Positions 34,977-43,593 of a stretch of DNA of 64,000 nucleotides are shown here, in pieces. The notes under the pieces were generated by a model. That model was not told the origin of the DNA. It saw nothing but the letters and a program-made list of their open reading frames with translations, and did not search any database. Position numbers and translations under genes: made by a program. Origin of the DNA: Sva-07 sp964651825 (GTDB lineage Bacteria > Actinomycetota > Acidimicrobiia > Acidimicrobiales > Ilumatobacteraceae); assembly GCA_964651825.1 (NCBI GenBank), contig CAZYWK010000006.1, positions 13,063-77,062 on the forward strand. The letters are read 5' to 3'. Each line of letters opens with the position of its first letter. Position 1 is the first letter of the stretch.

Positions 34977-35044
34977 TCGTGCGTTTGGGGACGGGGCCAG
35001 AACGAACGGGTCGTGCGTTTGGGGACGGGGCCGGAACGAACGGG
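34977..35044. repeat. Tandem 34-bp repeat (two units)
   Basis: Units 34977-35010 and 35011-35044 are adjacent and differ at one base (CCAGAA versus CCGGAA). Each reads TCGTGCGTTTGGGGACGGGG and on to AACGAACGGG. It abuts the stop of the acyl-CoA synthetase (35046); on that strand the repeat begins TGACCCCGTTC, its TGA being the stop codon. A related single unit lies at 42309-42345. Confidence 0.9.
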
Positions 35045-35045
35045 G

Positions 35046-36686
35046 TCAGGCGGTGTCGATGGCGGCGGCGGTTCCGAGGCCGAGCTCGGCGATCGACTGC
35101 TCGCGCATGTCGACCTTGCGCACCTTGCCGGTGACGGTCATCGGGAACTCGTCGACGACCTTCACGTACCGCGGCACCTTGTAGTGCGCGATCCGGCCCG
35201 AGCAGAACTCGCGGACGGTGTCGAGGTCGACCGTCGCGCCCGCACGTGGCTTGATCCACGCCATCAGCTCCTCGCCGTAGCGGGCGTCGGGCACGCCGAT
35301 CACCTGGACGTCCTCGACGTCGGGGTGCGTGTACAGGAACTCCTCGATCTCGCGCGGGTAGATGTTCTCGCCACCGCGGATCACCATGTCCTTGATGCGT
35401 CCGACGATGTTGACGTAGCCGTCGTCGGCCATCACGCCGAGGTCGCCGGTGTGCATCCAGCCGTCGGCATCGATCGCCGCCTCGGTCCGCTCGGGATCGT
35501 TCCAGTAGCCCGTCATCACCGAGTAGCCCCGGGTACAGAACTCGCCGGTCTCGCCGCGGGCCAGCGTCTCGCCGGTCGACGGGTCGGCGATGCGGATCTC
35601 CACGTGGGGATGGGCCTGCCCGACGGTGCCCGTCTGATGTTCGAGCGTGTCGCCCCGGAGCGTCTGCGTCGACACCGGCGACGTCTCGGTCATGCCGTAG
35701 CAGATGGTCACGTCGGCCATGTGCATCCGGTCGATGCACTGCTTCATCACCTCGACCGGGCACGGCGAGCCGGCCATGATCCCGGTCCGCAGGCTCGACA
35801 GGTCGAACTCGGCGAAGCGCTCGTGCCCGAGCTCGGCGATGAACATCGTCGGCACGCCGTACAGCGCCGTGCACCGCTCGGACTGCACCGCCTGCAGGAC
35901 GGTGAGCGGGTCGAACGCGTCGTTCGGGATCACCATCGTGGCGCCGTGGGTGGTGCAGCCCAGGTTGCCCATCACCATGCCGAAGCAGTGATAGAAGGGA
36001 ACGGGGATGCACACCCGGTCGGCGCTCGTGAAGCCCTGGAGCGCGGCGACGAACCGGCCGTTGTTCAAGATGTTGCGGTGCGACAGCGTGGCGCCCTTCG
36101 GGTAGCCCGTGGTGCCCGACGTGTACTGGATGTTGATCGGATCGTCGGCGGTCAGCGTCGCCCGCCGCGCGTCCAGCTCGTCGTCGCTGGCCCCGTCACC
36201 CGACGCCAGCTCGTGCCACTCGTCGTCGCCCAGGAACACGACCGACTGGAGCGCCGGGCAGTCGGGCCGAACCTCGGCGACGATCGCCCGGTAGTCCGAG
36301 GTCTTGAAGCTGGGCGCGGCGATCAGCGTCCGGCACCCGGAGTGTTCGAGCGCGTAGGCCAGCTCGTGGCTGCGATAGGCCGGGTTGATGTTGACCAAGA
36401 TGACGCCGATCTCGGCCGTCGCGTACTGGACGAGGGTCCACTCCGCGTCGTTCGGGCTCCAGATGCCGACGCGATCGCCCGCCTGATGGCCGGCCGCCAG
36501 CAGCCCGCGGGCGAGCGCGGCGACCCGGTCGGCGAACTCGCTGTAGGTCCAGCGGATGCCCTGGTGGCACGACACGAGCGCGTCGTGGTCGCCGTGCGCG
36601 GCGACCGTGCGCGCGAGGTTCTGCCCGATCGTGTCGTCGAGCAACGGCTCCGTGGACGGTCCGCTCGCGAGCGCCAACTCCCCCAT
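35046..36686 (-). CDS. Acyl-CoA synthetase, AMP-binding (FadD-like)
   Basis: A 546-residue adenylate-forming ligase that activates a carboxylic acid to its CoA ester. Motifs: A3 YTSGTTGYPKG, A5 YGMTETSPVS, A7 YWNDPERT and TGDLG, and the catalytic Lys in TGKVRKVDM near the C-terminus. Start ATG 36686 (MGELALASG); the open frame continues upstream but without similarity. Medium- to long-chain fatty acid is the most likely substrate. It follows the iron-type binding-protein gene on the same strand (30-base gap). Confidence 0.9.
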   Translation of the reverse strand: MGELALASGPSTEPLLDDTIGQNLARTVAAHGDHDALVSCHQGIRWTYSEFADRVAALARGLLAAGHQAGDRVGIWSPNDAEWTLVQYATAEIGVILVNINPAYRSHELAYALEHSGCRTLIAAPSFKTSDYRAIVAEVRPDCPALQSVVFLGDDEWHELASGDGASDDELDARRATLTADDPINIQYTSGTTGYPKGATLSHRNILNNGRFVAALQGFTSADRVCIPVPFYHCFGMVMGNLGCTTHGATMVIPNDAFDPLTVLQAVQSERCTALYGVPTMFIAELGHERFAEFDLSSLRTGIMAGSPCPVEVMKQCIDRMHMADVTICYGMTETSPVSTQTLRGDTLEHQTGTVGQAHPHVEIRIADPSTGETLARGETGEFCTRGYSVMTGYWNDPERTEAAIDADGWMHTGDLGVMADDGYVNIVGRIKDMVIRGGENIYPREIEEFLYTHPDVEDVQVIGVPDARYGEELMAWIKPRAGATVDLDTVREFCSGRIAHYKVPRYVKVVDEFPMTVTGKVRKVDMREQSIAELGLGTAAAIDTA

Positions 36687-36715
36687 GCCGGGATTCTTGC
36701 ACCACGACCGACCGG

Positions 36716-37741
36716 TCAGGACGCGAACGCGGTGCTGAACTCGTCGAGGAACCGGATCTGTCCGTCCATGCCCGGATAGCCGAGACGGTCGAACACGATC
36801 ACGTTGTCGGCCTTCACCGCCGGCAGTTGCGCCCACAGCGGACCCGCCGCGATCTCCGCCACGGCGTCGGATTCGCCCTCGACCACGTCGGACTGCAGCA
36901 GCATGATCGTCGGGGCATCGAGCAGTCCGAGCTGTTCGGGCGACAGCCAGACGCGGCCGTTGCTGTCGGGTTGGCCGACGTCGGGGCCGGGGTCGAGCAC
37001 GCAGCCGGTGGACAGGATCGACGAAGGTATCTCCCACGGGCCGGCGACGAAGGCGGCCACGTTGGGGCCGGCGTAGATCGCGGCGAGCGACAGGACGCAG
37101 TCGTCACCGACGCTCGCCGCGGCGTCATCGATCGCTGCGTCGAACTCCTCGATGTTGGCCGCGGCCTGTTCCTCGCGGCCGAGCAGTTCGCCGAGTGTGG
37201 CCATCTGTTCGCGGTTGCCGAGCCCGTCGGGAACGATCACCACGTCACCGATGCCACCGAGCACGTCCTCACCGACCTGGTCGACCCAGAACTGGAGGGC
37301 GATGATCGTGTCGGGCTCGAGCGAAGCGAGGTACTCCAGGCTGAGGGTCGTCATCGGCAGCACCTCGATGCCGGACGTGTCGTAGCCCTCGATCCCCTGG
37401 ATCCCGGCTTCCTCGACCGTCACCGTGCTGGCGATCGGCTCGACTCCGAGGGCGAGCACGTCGGACAGCAGGTACTCCTCCGACAACACGACGACGCGGC
37501 CGAGGTCGGGACCCGGGTCGGTGATCGCCACGGTCGAGGCCGGGTCGGCGTCCTCGGTGGGTGACGGCACGGGGGACGGTTCGGTCGTGGGCGGCTCGGT
37601 CACCGGCGCGGTGCTGTCGGATGCGTTGTCGTCGCTGCCTCCGCACGCGGCCACGGCGACCGTGCCGGCGAGCGCAAGTCCCGCCAGGCGGACCGTCCGC
37701 CGACGTCCCCGAATCCCCGCTGTGATGATGACCGTACTCAT
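36716..37741 (-). CDS. Iron-siderophore-type ABC transporter binding lipoprotein
   Basis: A 341-residue FecB/FhuD-like (family 8) substrate-binding protein. The lipobox is VAVAAC (Cys33), followed by a Thr/Pro linker to about 65. The fold opens GRVVVLSEEYLLSDVLALGVEPI, with a helix-turn segment and FDRLGYPGMDGQIRF at the end; this class captures ferric siderophores, heme or cobalamin. No permease or ATPase is adjacent. A possible iron box lies 22 bases upstream of the start. Confidence 0.8.
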   Translation of the reverse strand: MSTVIITAGIRGRRRTVRLAGLALAGTVAVAACGGSDDNASDSTAPVTEPPTTEPSPVPSPTEDADPASTVAITDPGPDLGRVVVLSEEYLLSDVLALGVEPIASTVTVEEAGIQGIEGYDTSGIEVLPMTTLSLEYLASLEPDTIIALQFWVDQVGEDVLGGIGDVVIVPDGLGNREQMATLGELLGREEQAAANIEEFDAAIDDAAASVGDDCVLSLAAIYAGPNVAAFVAGPWEIPSSILSTGCVLDPGPDVGQPDSNGRVWLSPEQLGLLDAPTIMLLQSDVVEGESDAVAEIAAGPLWAQLPAVKADNVIVFDRLGYPGMDGQIRFLDEFSTAFAS

Positions 37742-37762
37742 AGGGCTCCCACCTCGTGCATG

Positions 37763-37776
37763 TTAGGTAAACCTCA
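37763..37776. promoter_or_regulatory. Possible DtxR/IdeR iron box
   Basis: TTAGGTAAACCTCA lies 22-35 bases upstream of the iron-type binding protein. Its core AGGT-AA-ACCT is a perfect short palindrome with the TTAGG/CCT half-sites of actinobacterial iron boxes. The gap between half-sites is shorter than in the 19-bp consensus, so binding is uncertain. Confidence 0.35.
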
Positions 37777-37903
37777 GAGTCAAGCAGGGCGTCGGCCAAT
37801 TCCGGCTTCGGGTGTTGGTGCGGTGGGGCATCGTCGGTACTCTCCATCGTGCCGATTCCCCCATGTATCCGCCTCCAGCCCATCGGGCAGTGGGAGCACG
37901 ATC

Positions 37904-38560
37904 ATGGTCACACTCTGTTGGGCCGCCAAGGGCGGCAGCGGCACCACCGTCGTCACGGCAGCCCTCGCCCTGGGCCATCACGGCCACTCGTTGCTCGTCG
38001 ATCTCGACGGTGAGCTGGCGAGCGTGCTCGGTCTCCCGCCGTCGGAGCGCCCCGGTGTCGACGACTGGCTGCACACCCAGGCGCCTGCCGATCAGCTCGG
38101 CGAGCTGATCGTTCAGGTCGACGACACCACGAGCCTGCTCCCGCACCGCGGCGAATCCGGTCCACCGGCCGATCGCCCACCGCCCGAACGACGGCTGGTC
38201 GAACTCGCCGACTGGCTGGTCGGCCAACGCGATCATGGCGTGGCGGTCTACGTCGATGCGGGCACAGCGGCGCCACCGCTCCAGCTCGCCACTGTGGCCG
38301 ACCAGGTGCTGCTGGTGACACGCCCGTGCTATCTGTCGCTGCGCCGAGCCAGGTCGTGCACCGTCCGCCCGACCGGCATCGTCCTGGTCGACGAGCCGGG
38401 GCGGGCATACCGGCACCGCGACCTCGAGCACGCGCTCGGGGCACCCATCGTGGCGACCGTCAGCGTCGACCCCGCCGTGGCGCGAGCGGTCGATGCCGGG
38501 CTGCTCGCCAGCCGCCTCCCCTCGGTCATCGGACGCGAGCTCCGGCGGATGGCGTCGTGA
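37904..38560 (+). CDS. CpaE/TadZ-like P-loop ATPase of the Tad pilus locus
   Basis: A 218-residue MinD/ParA-superfamily protein at the head of the Tad operon; CpaE/TadZ localises the secretion machine. The deviant Walker A region reads AAKGGSGTTVVTA (residues 7-19). The signature Lys (KGGxGK) is replaced by Thr, so ATP binding may be lost or altered. LLVDLDGELASVLGL follows. GGGAG lies 9-13 bases before ATG 37904. The gene ends in a GTGA overlap with the CpaF gene. Confidence 0.75.
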   Translation: MVTLCWAAKGGSGTTVVTAALALGHHGHSLLVDLDGELASVLGLPPSERPGVDDWLHTQAPADQLGELIVQVDDTTSLLPHRGESGPPADRPPPERRLVELADWLVGQRDHGVAVYVDAGTAAPPLQLATVADQVLLVTRPCYLSLRRARSCTVRPTGIVLVDEPGRAYRHRDLEHALGAPIVATVSVDPAVARAVDAGLLASRLPSVIGRELRRMAS

Positions 38561-39717
38561 CCGGCGCCTCCACCGACCGTGTTCTCGAACTCGACGCCGA
38601 CGGTCTGGCCGAGGTGTGCCGGCGAGCTGCCCGGTGCGAGGGCGACGTGGTGACGATCGTCGCCGACGAGGTACGCCGAGCGTTCCCGTTACGGTCGGCA
38701 CACGACCGGGATCTGCTCGCTCGTCTCGCGGTCGCCCGGCTGGTCGGGCTCGGCGATCTCGATCCGCTGCTGAACGACCCGACGATCGACGAGGTGCTCG
38801 TCAACTCGGGCCGCGAGATCTGGGTCGACCGCGGCGGCGGGATCCGCCCCGCCGGGCGGCTCGATGGCCAACCGGTCGAGCATCTCGTCGAGCGGATCCT
38901 CGCCCCGATCGGGCGGCGCATCGACCGCACGTCGCCGATCGTCGATGCCCGCCTCGCCGACGGGTCACGGGTGTGCGCCGTGCTCCCGCCCGTCGCGGTC
39001 GACGGCGCGGTGCTGTCGATCCGGCGGTTCCCGAGCGGCGTGCGTTCGATCGACCAGTTCACCGATCCGGTCGGGGTCGACCTCGTCCGCCAGCTGGTCA
39101 CTGCCCGCTGCAACGTCGTGGTCTCCGGCGCCACGTCGTCGGGCAAGACGTCGCTGCTCTCTGCGCTGCTCGCCGAGATGGCGACCGACGAGCGCGTGCT
39201 CGTGCTGGAGGACACGTGTGAGCTGGTCGTCGACGGCAACCGGGCCGTCCGTCTCGAGGCCCGCCCCGCGCAGGCCGACGGCCCGCCGCCGGTGTCGTTG
39301 GCCGATCTCGTGCGCACCGCGTTGCGGTTGCGGCCGGACCGCCTCGTGGTCGGTGAGGTCCGCGGCGACGAGGTGGTCGCGTTGGTGCAGGCGATGAACA
39401 CCGGCCACGACGGCTCGCTGTCGACCTGCCATGCCAACGGTCCACTCGACGCGCTCTACCGGCTCGAGACGCTCGTCCTCCAAGCCGCACCCACCTGGCC
39501 ACTCGCCGCGATCCGCCAGCAGTTGGCCCGTTCGATCGACGTGATCATCCATGTGGCTCGCAACGCCGCGACCGGACGCCGCGCGATCGAGTCGATCGGC
39601 GAGGTGGTCATCCCGGATCCGGGGACGGAGCACCGGCCGCAGATCCGGTTGCTGGCCACCGCGAGCGGCGGTGGGCTCGATGTCATCGATCGGCTCGAGC
39701 GGCGGCGCGACCGATGA
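38557..39717 (+). CDS. CpaF/TadA-type secretion ATPase
   Basis: A 386-residue hexameric ATPase of the type II/IV secretion superfamily that powers pilus assembly. Walker A is GATSSGKTS. The Asp box EDTCEL and Walker B LRPDRLVVGEVRG are present, with His-box GSLSTCHANGPLDAL. The start GTG 38557 overlaps the CpaE stop and the stop overlaps the TadB ATG, so translation is coupled throughout. The long open frame upstream of 38557 is a CpaE shadow. Confidence 0.92.
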   Translation: MTGASTDRVLELDADGLAEVCRRAARCEGDVVTIVADEVRRAFPLRSAHDRDLLARLAVARLVGLGDLDPLLNDPTIDEVLVNSGREIWVDRGGGIRPAGRLDGQPVEHLVERILAPIGRRIDRTSPIVDARLADGSRVCAVLPPVAVDGAVLSIRRFPSGVRSIDQFTDPVGVDLVRQLVTARCNVVVSGATSSGKTSLLSALLAEMATDERVLVLEDTCELVVDGNRAVRLEARPAQADGPPPVSLADLVRTALRLRPDRLVVGEVRGDEVVALVQAMNTGHDGSLSTCHANGPLDALYRLETLVLQAAPTWPLAAIRQQLARSIDVIIHVARNAATGRRAIESIGEVVIPDPGTEHRPQIRLLATASGGGLDVIDRLERRRDR

Positions 39718-40424
39718 GTCCCCAGCTGCCGGCGATCCTGCTGAGTGCCGCGGCCGCGTTGTCGGTCGGGTTGAAGCTGCCGCCGGTGCGAGCACGACGC
39801 CTGCCAACCACTCGTCCGACGTCATCGAACCACCCCGCGGCGCTGAGCGCGCGACGCTTCATCGCACTGCTTCGACGCCGGCGACCCGTCATCACACCCG
39901 ATGATGTCGCGGCTTGGTGCGACGAGTTGGCCCGCCGCGTCCGTGCGGGGTCGTCGTTGTCGAGCGCGCTGACCGAGACGATTCCGCCGGATCCGTCGTT
40001 GCGCGCCGCCACCGATCCCATCCGCCTCGCGATCGCTCGCGGCCGGCCGGTCGGCGAAGCCGTGACCGCCGAGGGTTCGACTCCTGCGGTCGGTGCCACG
40101 CACCTGTCGACCGCTCGATCGGTCATCGCGGTCGCCGCAACGCTCGGCGGCTCGGCTGCGGCGCCACTCGACCGGGTGGCGGCGGCGCTGCGGCTCCGAG
40201 CCGTCGACGGTCAGGAACGCTCGACGCACAGCGCCCAGGCCCGGCTGTCGGCGCACGTCATGACCGTCGTTCCGCTCGTCATGCTCGGGGTGCTGGTTGC
40301 GGCCGATCCCGATGTGCGCGCCGTCGTCGCCCGTCCGATCGGTGCGGGCTGCGTGAGCCTCGGCTTGGTGCTGAACCTGTCCGGTTGGACGTGGATGCGC
40401 CGCACGATCGGGCGGTCGCGGTGA
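39714..40424 (+). CDS. TadB-like type II secretion F-family membrane protein
   Basis: A 236-residue integral inner-membrane platform protein of the Tad pilus. An N-terminal helix is followed by a soluble T2SSF domain with ARRVRAGSSLSSAL, the family start, and ATLGGSAAAPLDRVAAALR. Two C-terminal helices follow. It is coupled to CpaF (ATGA) and to TadC (GTGA). Shorter than usual for TadB, as in Gram-positive Tad loci. Confidence 0.82.
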   Translation: MSPQLPAILLSAAAALSVGLKLPPVRARRLPTTRPTSSNHPAALSARRFIALLRRRRPVITPDDVAAWCDELARRVRAGSSLSSALTETIPPDPSLRAATDPIRLAIARGRPVGEAVTAEGSTPAVGATHLSTARSVIAVAATLGGSAAAPLDRVAAALRLRAVDGQERSTHSAQARLSAHVMTVVPLVMLGVLVAADPDVRAVVARPIGAGCVSLGLVLNLSGWTWMRRTIGRSR

Positions 40425-41173
40425 CGCTCCTGGCCGCGGTGTTCGTCAGTGGGTTCGTGCTGCTGTCGTCGCGAAGCGTCTGCCGCGGAATGCTCGGCCG
40501 GCCGGGTGGACGCCTGCGCGATCTGCGCCTGCCCGAGGTGCCGACGACCCTCAGGTCACGGCGCCGGCTGCCGGCGACGCACCGCGGCCGGATCGTGGTC
40601 GCGGTGCTCAGCGGCGTCATCGGTCTGTTCGTCGTCGGTCCGTTGATCGTGGCCGTCGTCATTGCCGGCTCGATGCTGGTGCACCGGGTCCGGCCACTCA
40701 CTGCGGCCCGGCGACGCGTCCGCTCGATCGACCGGGTGCTGCCCGACGCGATCGAGCTGTTCATCCTCACCATCCAGGCCGGGCTGAGCCCCGTGCAGGC
40801 GACACGGGAGCTCACCGCCTCGGCGCCGGTCGAGGCGCGCGATGGCTTCCGCGCCGTGGTCCATCGGCTCGAACGCGGCGAACCGTTCGCGCAGGCCGTC
40901 CGGGCGTTGCCGGAACGGCTCGGCCCGGGAATGGTGGCCTTCGCTGATCTCGTGGGAGGCGCCGATCGACATGGGACCCCGATCGGCCCGGTCCTCGAGT
41001 CGCTCGCCAGCGAGGTCCGCGCCGCCCGACGTCGGCTCGACGAAGCCGACGCACGGCGCTTGCCGATTCGCCTGGCGTTCCCGCTCGTCGTCTGCACGTT
41101 GCCGTCGTTCGTGCTCCTCGCGATCGCCCCCGCGGTGATCGCCGCGCTCTCGTCACTCAGCCTGTCGTTCTGA
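40421..41173 (+). CDS. TadC-like type II secretion F-family membrane protein
   Basis: A 250-residue partner of TadB in the pilus platform. It starts at GTG 40421, inside the TadB stop. An N-terminal helix, a pair of helices at about 65-90, the T2SSF domain (LPDAIELFILTIQAGLSP then GMVAFADLVGGADRHGTPI) and a C-terminal helix (FPLVVCTLPSFVLLAIAP) are visible. The longer frame that begins at 39914 overlaps TadB and is not real. Confidence 0.82.
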   Translation: MTLLAAVFVSGFVLLSSRSVCRGMLGRPGGRLRDLRLPEVPTTLRSRRRLPATHRGRIVVAVLSGVIGLFVVGPLIVAVVIAGSMLVHRVRPLTAARRRVRSIDRVLPDAIELFILTIQAGLSPVQATRELTASAPVEARDGFRAVVHRLERGEPFAQAVRALPERLGPGMVAFADLVGGADRHGTPIGPVLESLASEVRAARRRLDEADARRLPIRLAFPLVVCTLPSFVLLAIAPAVIAALSSLSLSF

Positions 41174-41241
41174 GCGGCCCTCGATCGTCCGCGATCCCAA
41201 CCCACCGTCGACCTCCGGCCGACCGAACGAAGGAGCCGTCC

Positions 41242-41523
41242 ATGGCGCTCGCAGTCCTCACCGCATACGTCCGTGTCCACCTCATCGTGCTCGGCATCGC
41301 CGGCCGTCTCGCGACCAGCGTCGACAACCGAACCCGTCGTCAGCTCACCCGCTCTCGGCTCACCGGCGACCGAGGCCAGGCGACCACCGAGTACGCCCTC
41401 GTCCTGCTCGCCGCTGCCCTCGTCGGCCTGCTTGTCGTGGCGTGGGCGACCGCCGGTGGCGGCGCCGAACGCGTCGCCCGACTGTTCAACAAGGTCATCG
41501 ACGGCGCCATCGATCGCGTGTGA
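41242..41523 (+). CDS. Flp/DUF4244-type prepilin
   Basis: A 93-residue pilin candidate. The class III leader ends at Gly45 with the processing motif G|QATTEY (Glu50, Tyr51) followed by a hydrophobic helix (ALVLLAAALVGLLVVAWATA). It is the only pilin gene in the locus. GAAGGAG lies 7 bases before the ATG. A prepilin peptidase, needed for cleavage, is not in this window. Confidence 0.85.
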   Translation: MALAVLTAYVRVHLIVLGIAGRLATSVDNRTRRQLTRSRLTGDRGQATTEYALVLLAAALVGLLVVAWATAGGGAERVARLFNKVIDGAIDRV

Positions 41524-41533
41524 GCGCGCCGCG

Positions 41534-41899
41534 ATGACCGGGCGCTCGAACGACTCCGGGCAGGCCGCGGTCGAGCTGGCCCTGGCGATGCCGGTCGTGG
41601 TGGTGCTGATGCTGGCGGTGTTGCAGGTCGCGGTCGCAGTGCGCGACGAGCTCGCCGTCGAGTTGGCCGCCCGCGAGGGCGCCCGCGCGGCTGCGGTGAC
41701 CACCGACATGTCGGGAGCGGCCGACGCGGCGGCCAGGCGGGCGGTCGATCTTCCGATCGAGGTCTCCACCTCGCGGCGCGGCGAGCACGTGACCGTCACG
41801 GTCACCTACGTGGACCCCACCGATCTGGCCATCATCGGGGCGTTCATCGGTCCGATCGTGCACACGGCCAGCGTCACGATGATGTTGGAGCCCCCGTGA
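41534..41899 (+). CDS. TadE-like pilus assembly protein
   Basis: A 121-residue minor-pilin-like protein. The class III-like start is SGQAAVELALAMP followed by a hydrophobic helix (VVVVLMLAVLQVAVAV). The rest is an exported soluble domain with EGARAAAV, characteristic of TadE. It starts 10 bases past the pilin stop and ends the Tad operon. TadF/TadG are absent. Confidence 0.85.
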   Translation: MTGRSNDSGQAAVELALAMPVVVVLMLAVLQVAVAVRDELAVELAAREGARAAAVTTDMSGAADAAARRAVDLPIEVSTSRRGEHVTVTVTYVDPTDLAIIGAFIGPIVHTASVTMMLEPP

Positions 41900-41933
41900 C
41901 GCACCGGTTCGGTCGAGGGGCATGCTGTCGGCG

Positions 41934-42311
41934 ATGACCGACGCCGACAGCACCTCGCCACCCACCGACGCACCCATCCACCACCTCGCGATGCCCGGCG
42001 ACTGGGCGGCCGCGTTCGACACCGGCGAGTACCGCATGTCGACCCGTGGATCGACGATCGATGACGTGGGGTTCATCCACTGCTCCACCCGGGCCCAGGT
42101 CGAGACGACCGCGAACCGCTTCTACCGCGACGTCGAACAGCTCGTGGTGTTGACGATCGACCCCGCCACGGTGGGCTCACCGATCCGCTACGAACCGCCG
42201 GAACCCGGCAGCGACCAGCTGTTCCCCCACATCTATGGCCCGCTCCCGATCAGCGCCGTCGTCGACGCCACCTTCTGGATCCGCGGCCCGCAACGCTGGT
42301 CACTGACCTGA
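41934..42311 (+). CDS. DUF952 domain protein
   Basis: A 125-residue DUF952 protein. It shows IHHLAMPGDWAAAFDTGEY, then GFIHCSTRAQVETTANRFY, then PHIYGPLPISAVV; the family is a small RNA/ADP-ribosyl-like fold of unknown role. Start ATG 41934. Its TGA is the first triplet of a 37-base repeat element. Not obviously part of the Tad operon. Confidence 0.8.
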   Translation: MTDADSTSPPTDAPIHHLAMPGDWAAAFDTGEYRMSTRGSTIDDVGFIHCSTRAQVETTANRFYRDVEQLVVLTIDPATVGSPIRYEPPEPGSDQLFPHIYGPLPISAVVDATFWIRGPQRWSLT

Positions 42312-42345
42312 CCCCGTTCATCTGGCCCCGTCCCCGACGAACGAC
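42309..42345. repeat. Single copy of the 34-bp repeat family
   Basis: Begins TGACCCCGTTCATCTGGCCC, matching the tandem units at 34977-35044 read on their minus strand (TGACCCCGTTCGTTCTGGCC). The first TGA is the stop codon of the DUF952 gene. It then runs GCCCCGTCCCC and ends ACGAACGAC. It lies between convergent stops of the DUF952 and rsgA genes. Confidence 0.7.
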
Positions 42346-42356
42346 CTCCGGGCGCA

Positions 42357-43415
42357 TCATTCGTCGTACTCGCTCTGCTCGGGTGGGCGGGTGCGGCCCC
42401 CGGAGCGCTTGTCGGCGAGCTTGTCGCGGGCCCGCTGCTCCTCCTCCAGCGCCGCCTCCTCCGCGACGAGCCGTTCCAGGCTGGCCAGGCGGACCGGATC
42501 GAGCTCGCCGGCGGCGATCGCAGCTTGCACCGCGCAGCCCGGCTCCTGGCCGTGCTTGCAGTTGCGGAACCGGCAGTGATCCATCAGGTCGAACACGTCC
42601 GCGAACGCGCGCTCGATGCCGTTGCCCGACAGCCACAAGCTCACCGCCCGCACGCCGGGCGTGTCGATCAGCCAACCCTCACCGGGAAGCGGAACGAGCT
42701 CGGCAGCGACCGTCGTGTGCCGGCCGCGCTGGTCACCCTCGCGCACCGCGGAGGTCGCCTGCCGCTCCTTGCCCAGGAGTGCGTTGACGATCGTCGACTT
42801 GCCGACGCCGCTCGCGCCGAGGAACGTCAGGGTCCGGTTGCCCACCGCGTACGCTCCGATCGCGTCGAGCCCTTGACCCGACCGGCCGCTCGCCAGCAGC
42901 ACCGGCACGCCGAGCGCCACATCGACGAGCGCGGCGCGGGCCTCGTCCGGATCGTCGACGAGATCGATCTTGGTCAGCACCACCACCGGCTCGGCCCCCG
43001 AGTCGTAGGCCAACACGAGCTCGCGTTCGAGGCGTCGCGGGCTCGGCGGCGAACCGAGCGCGTGCACGAGAAAGACCACATCGATGTTCGCCGCCAGCGT
43101 GTGCGACACCGCTTTCATCCCGTCGAACGACGCTCGCCTCGTGAACGCACTTCGTCGTTCGAGCACGTGCTCCACACGCTCGTCGTCGGCCGACGGCACG
43201 ATCCAGTCGCCGACTGCCACGTCGGCGCCGATGTTGCGCAGCCGCAGTGGCTCCGCCACACCCCGCGCCTCGGCCATCGACCGGATCACCGTGCTCCAGC
43301 CCCGGTCGAGCCGCGATACCCGCCCCGGCCGTCCCGGCGAACCGACGGCGCCCCACGCCTCGGCGAAGTCGTCCGCCCATCCCAACGCCGCGGACGGCTC
43401 GCTGGACGCGCTCAC
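42357..43415 (-). CDS. rsgA: Ribosome small-subunit GTPase RsgA
   Basis: A 352-residue circularly permuted GTPase that releases maturation factors from the 30S subunit. An OB domain occupies the first 85 residues. The motifs appear in permuted order: G4 LTKIDL, G1 GASGVGKST, then DTPG. A C-terminal zinc site follows (CRFRNCKHGQEPGC). It is divergent from topA across a 217-base gap with a hairpin and promoter-like elements. Confidence 0.93.
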   Translation of the reverse strand: MSASSEPSAALGWADDFAEAWGAVGSPGRPGRVSRLDRGWSTVIRSMAEARGVAEPLRLRNIGADVAVGDWIVPSADDERVEHVLERRSAFTRRASFDGMKAVSHTLAANIDVVFLVHALGSPPSPRRLERELVLAYDSGAEPVVVLTKIDLVDDPDEARAALVDVALGVPVLLASGRSGQGLDAIGAYAVGNRTLTFLGASGVGKSTIVNALLGKERQATSAVREGDQRGRHTTVAAELVPLPGEGWLIDTPGVRAVSLWLSGNGIERAFADVFDLMDHCRFRNCKHGQEPGCAVQAAIAAGELDPVRLASLERLVAEEAALEEEQRARDKLADKRSGGRTRPPEQSEYDE

Positions 43416-43464
43416 TCCGGCGTCACGGGATCATCCAGCGCCAGAACCATGAACGAACGGTACC

Positions 43465-43513
43465 TGCGATGAGCGAGACCACGAGGTGGCGCGTCTTGGT
43501 TTCGCTCATCGCA
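43465..43513. repeat. Hairpin between divergent rsgA and topA
   Basis: Arms 43465-43481 (TGCGATGAGCGAGACCA) and 43497-43513 (TGGTTTCGCTCATCGCA) pair over 17 bases with one G-U. The 15-nt loop is CGAGGTGGCGCGTCT. It is unlike the other repeats in sequence. Confidence 0.8.
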
Positions 43514-43593
43514 TCGGGGGGCGCCGGGGGTCTGCGGCGAGTGTGGCGCGGGTGAGAACCGGTGGAACTCGGCGAAGTTCCGGCACACTTCGC

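Noticed and set aside
33669..36779. 1,036-codon plus-strand open frame
   Set aside because: Antisense to the acyl-CoA dehydrogenase and synthetase, Arg/His-rich shadow with no motifs.
43564..43581. GGAACTCGGCGAAGTTCC as a LexA/SOS box
   Set aside because: GAAC and GTTC are separated by eight bases, not four as in the actinobacterial SOS box, and no SOS gene is adjacent.
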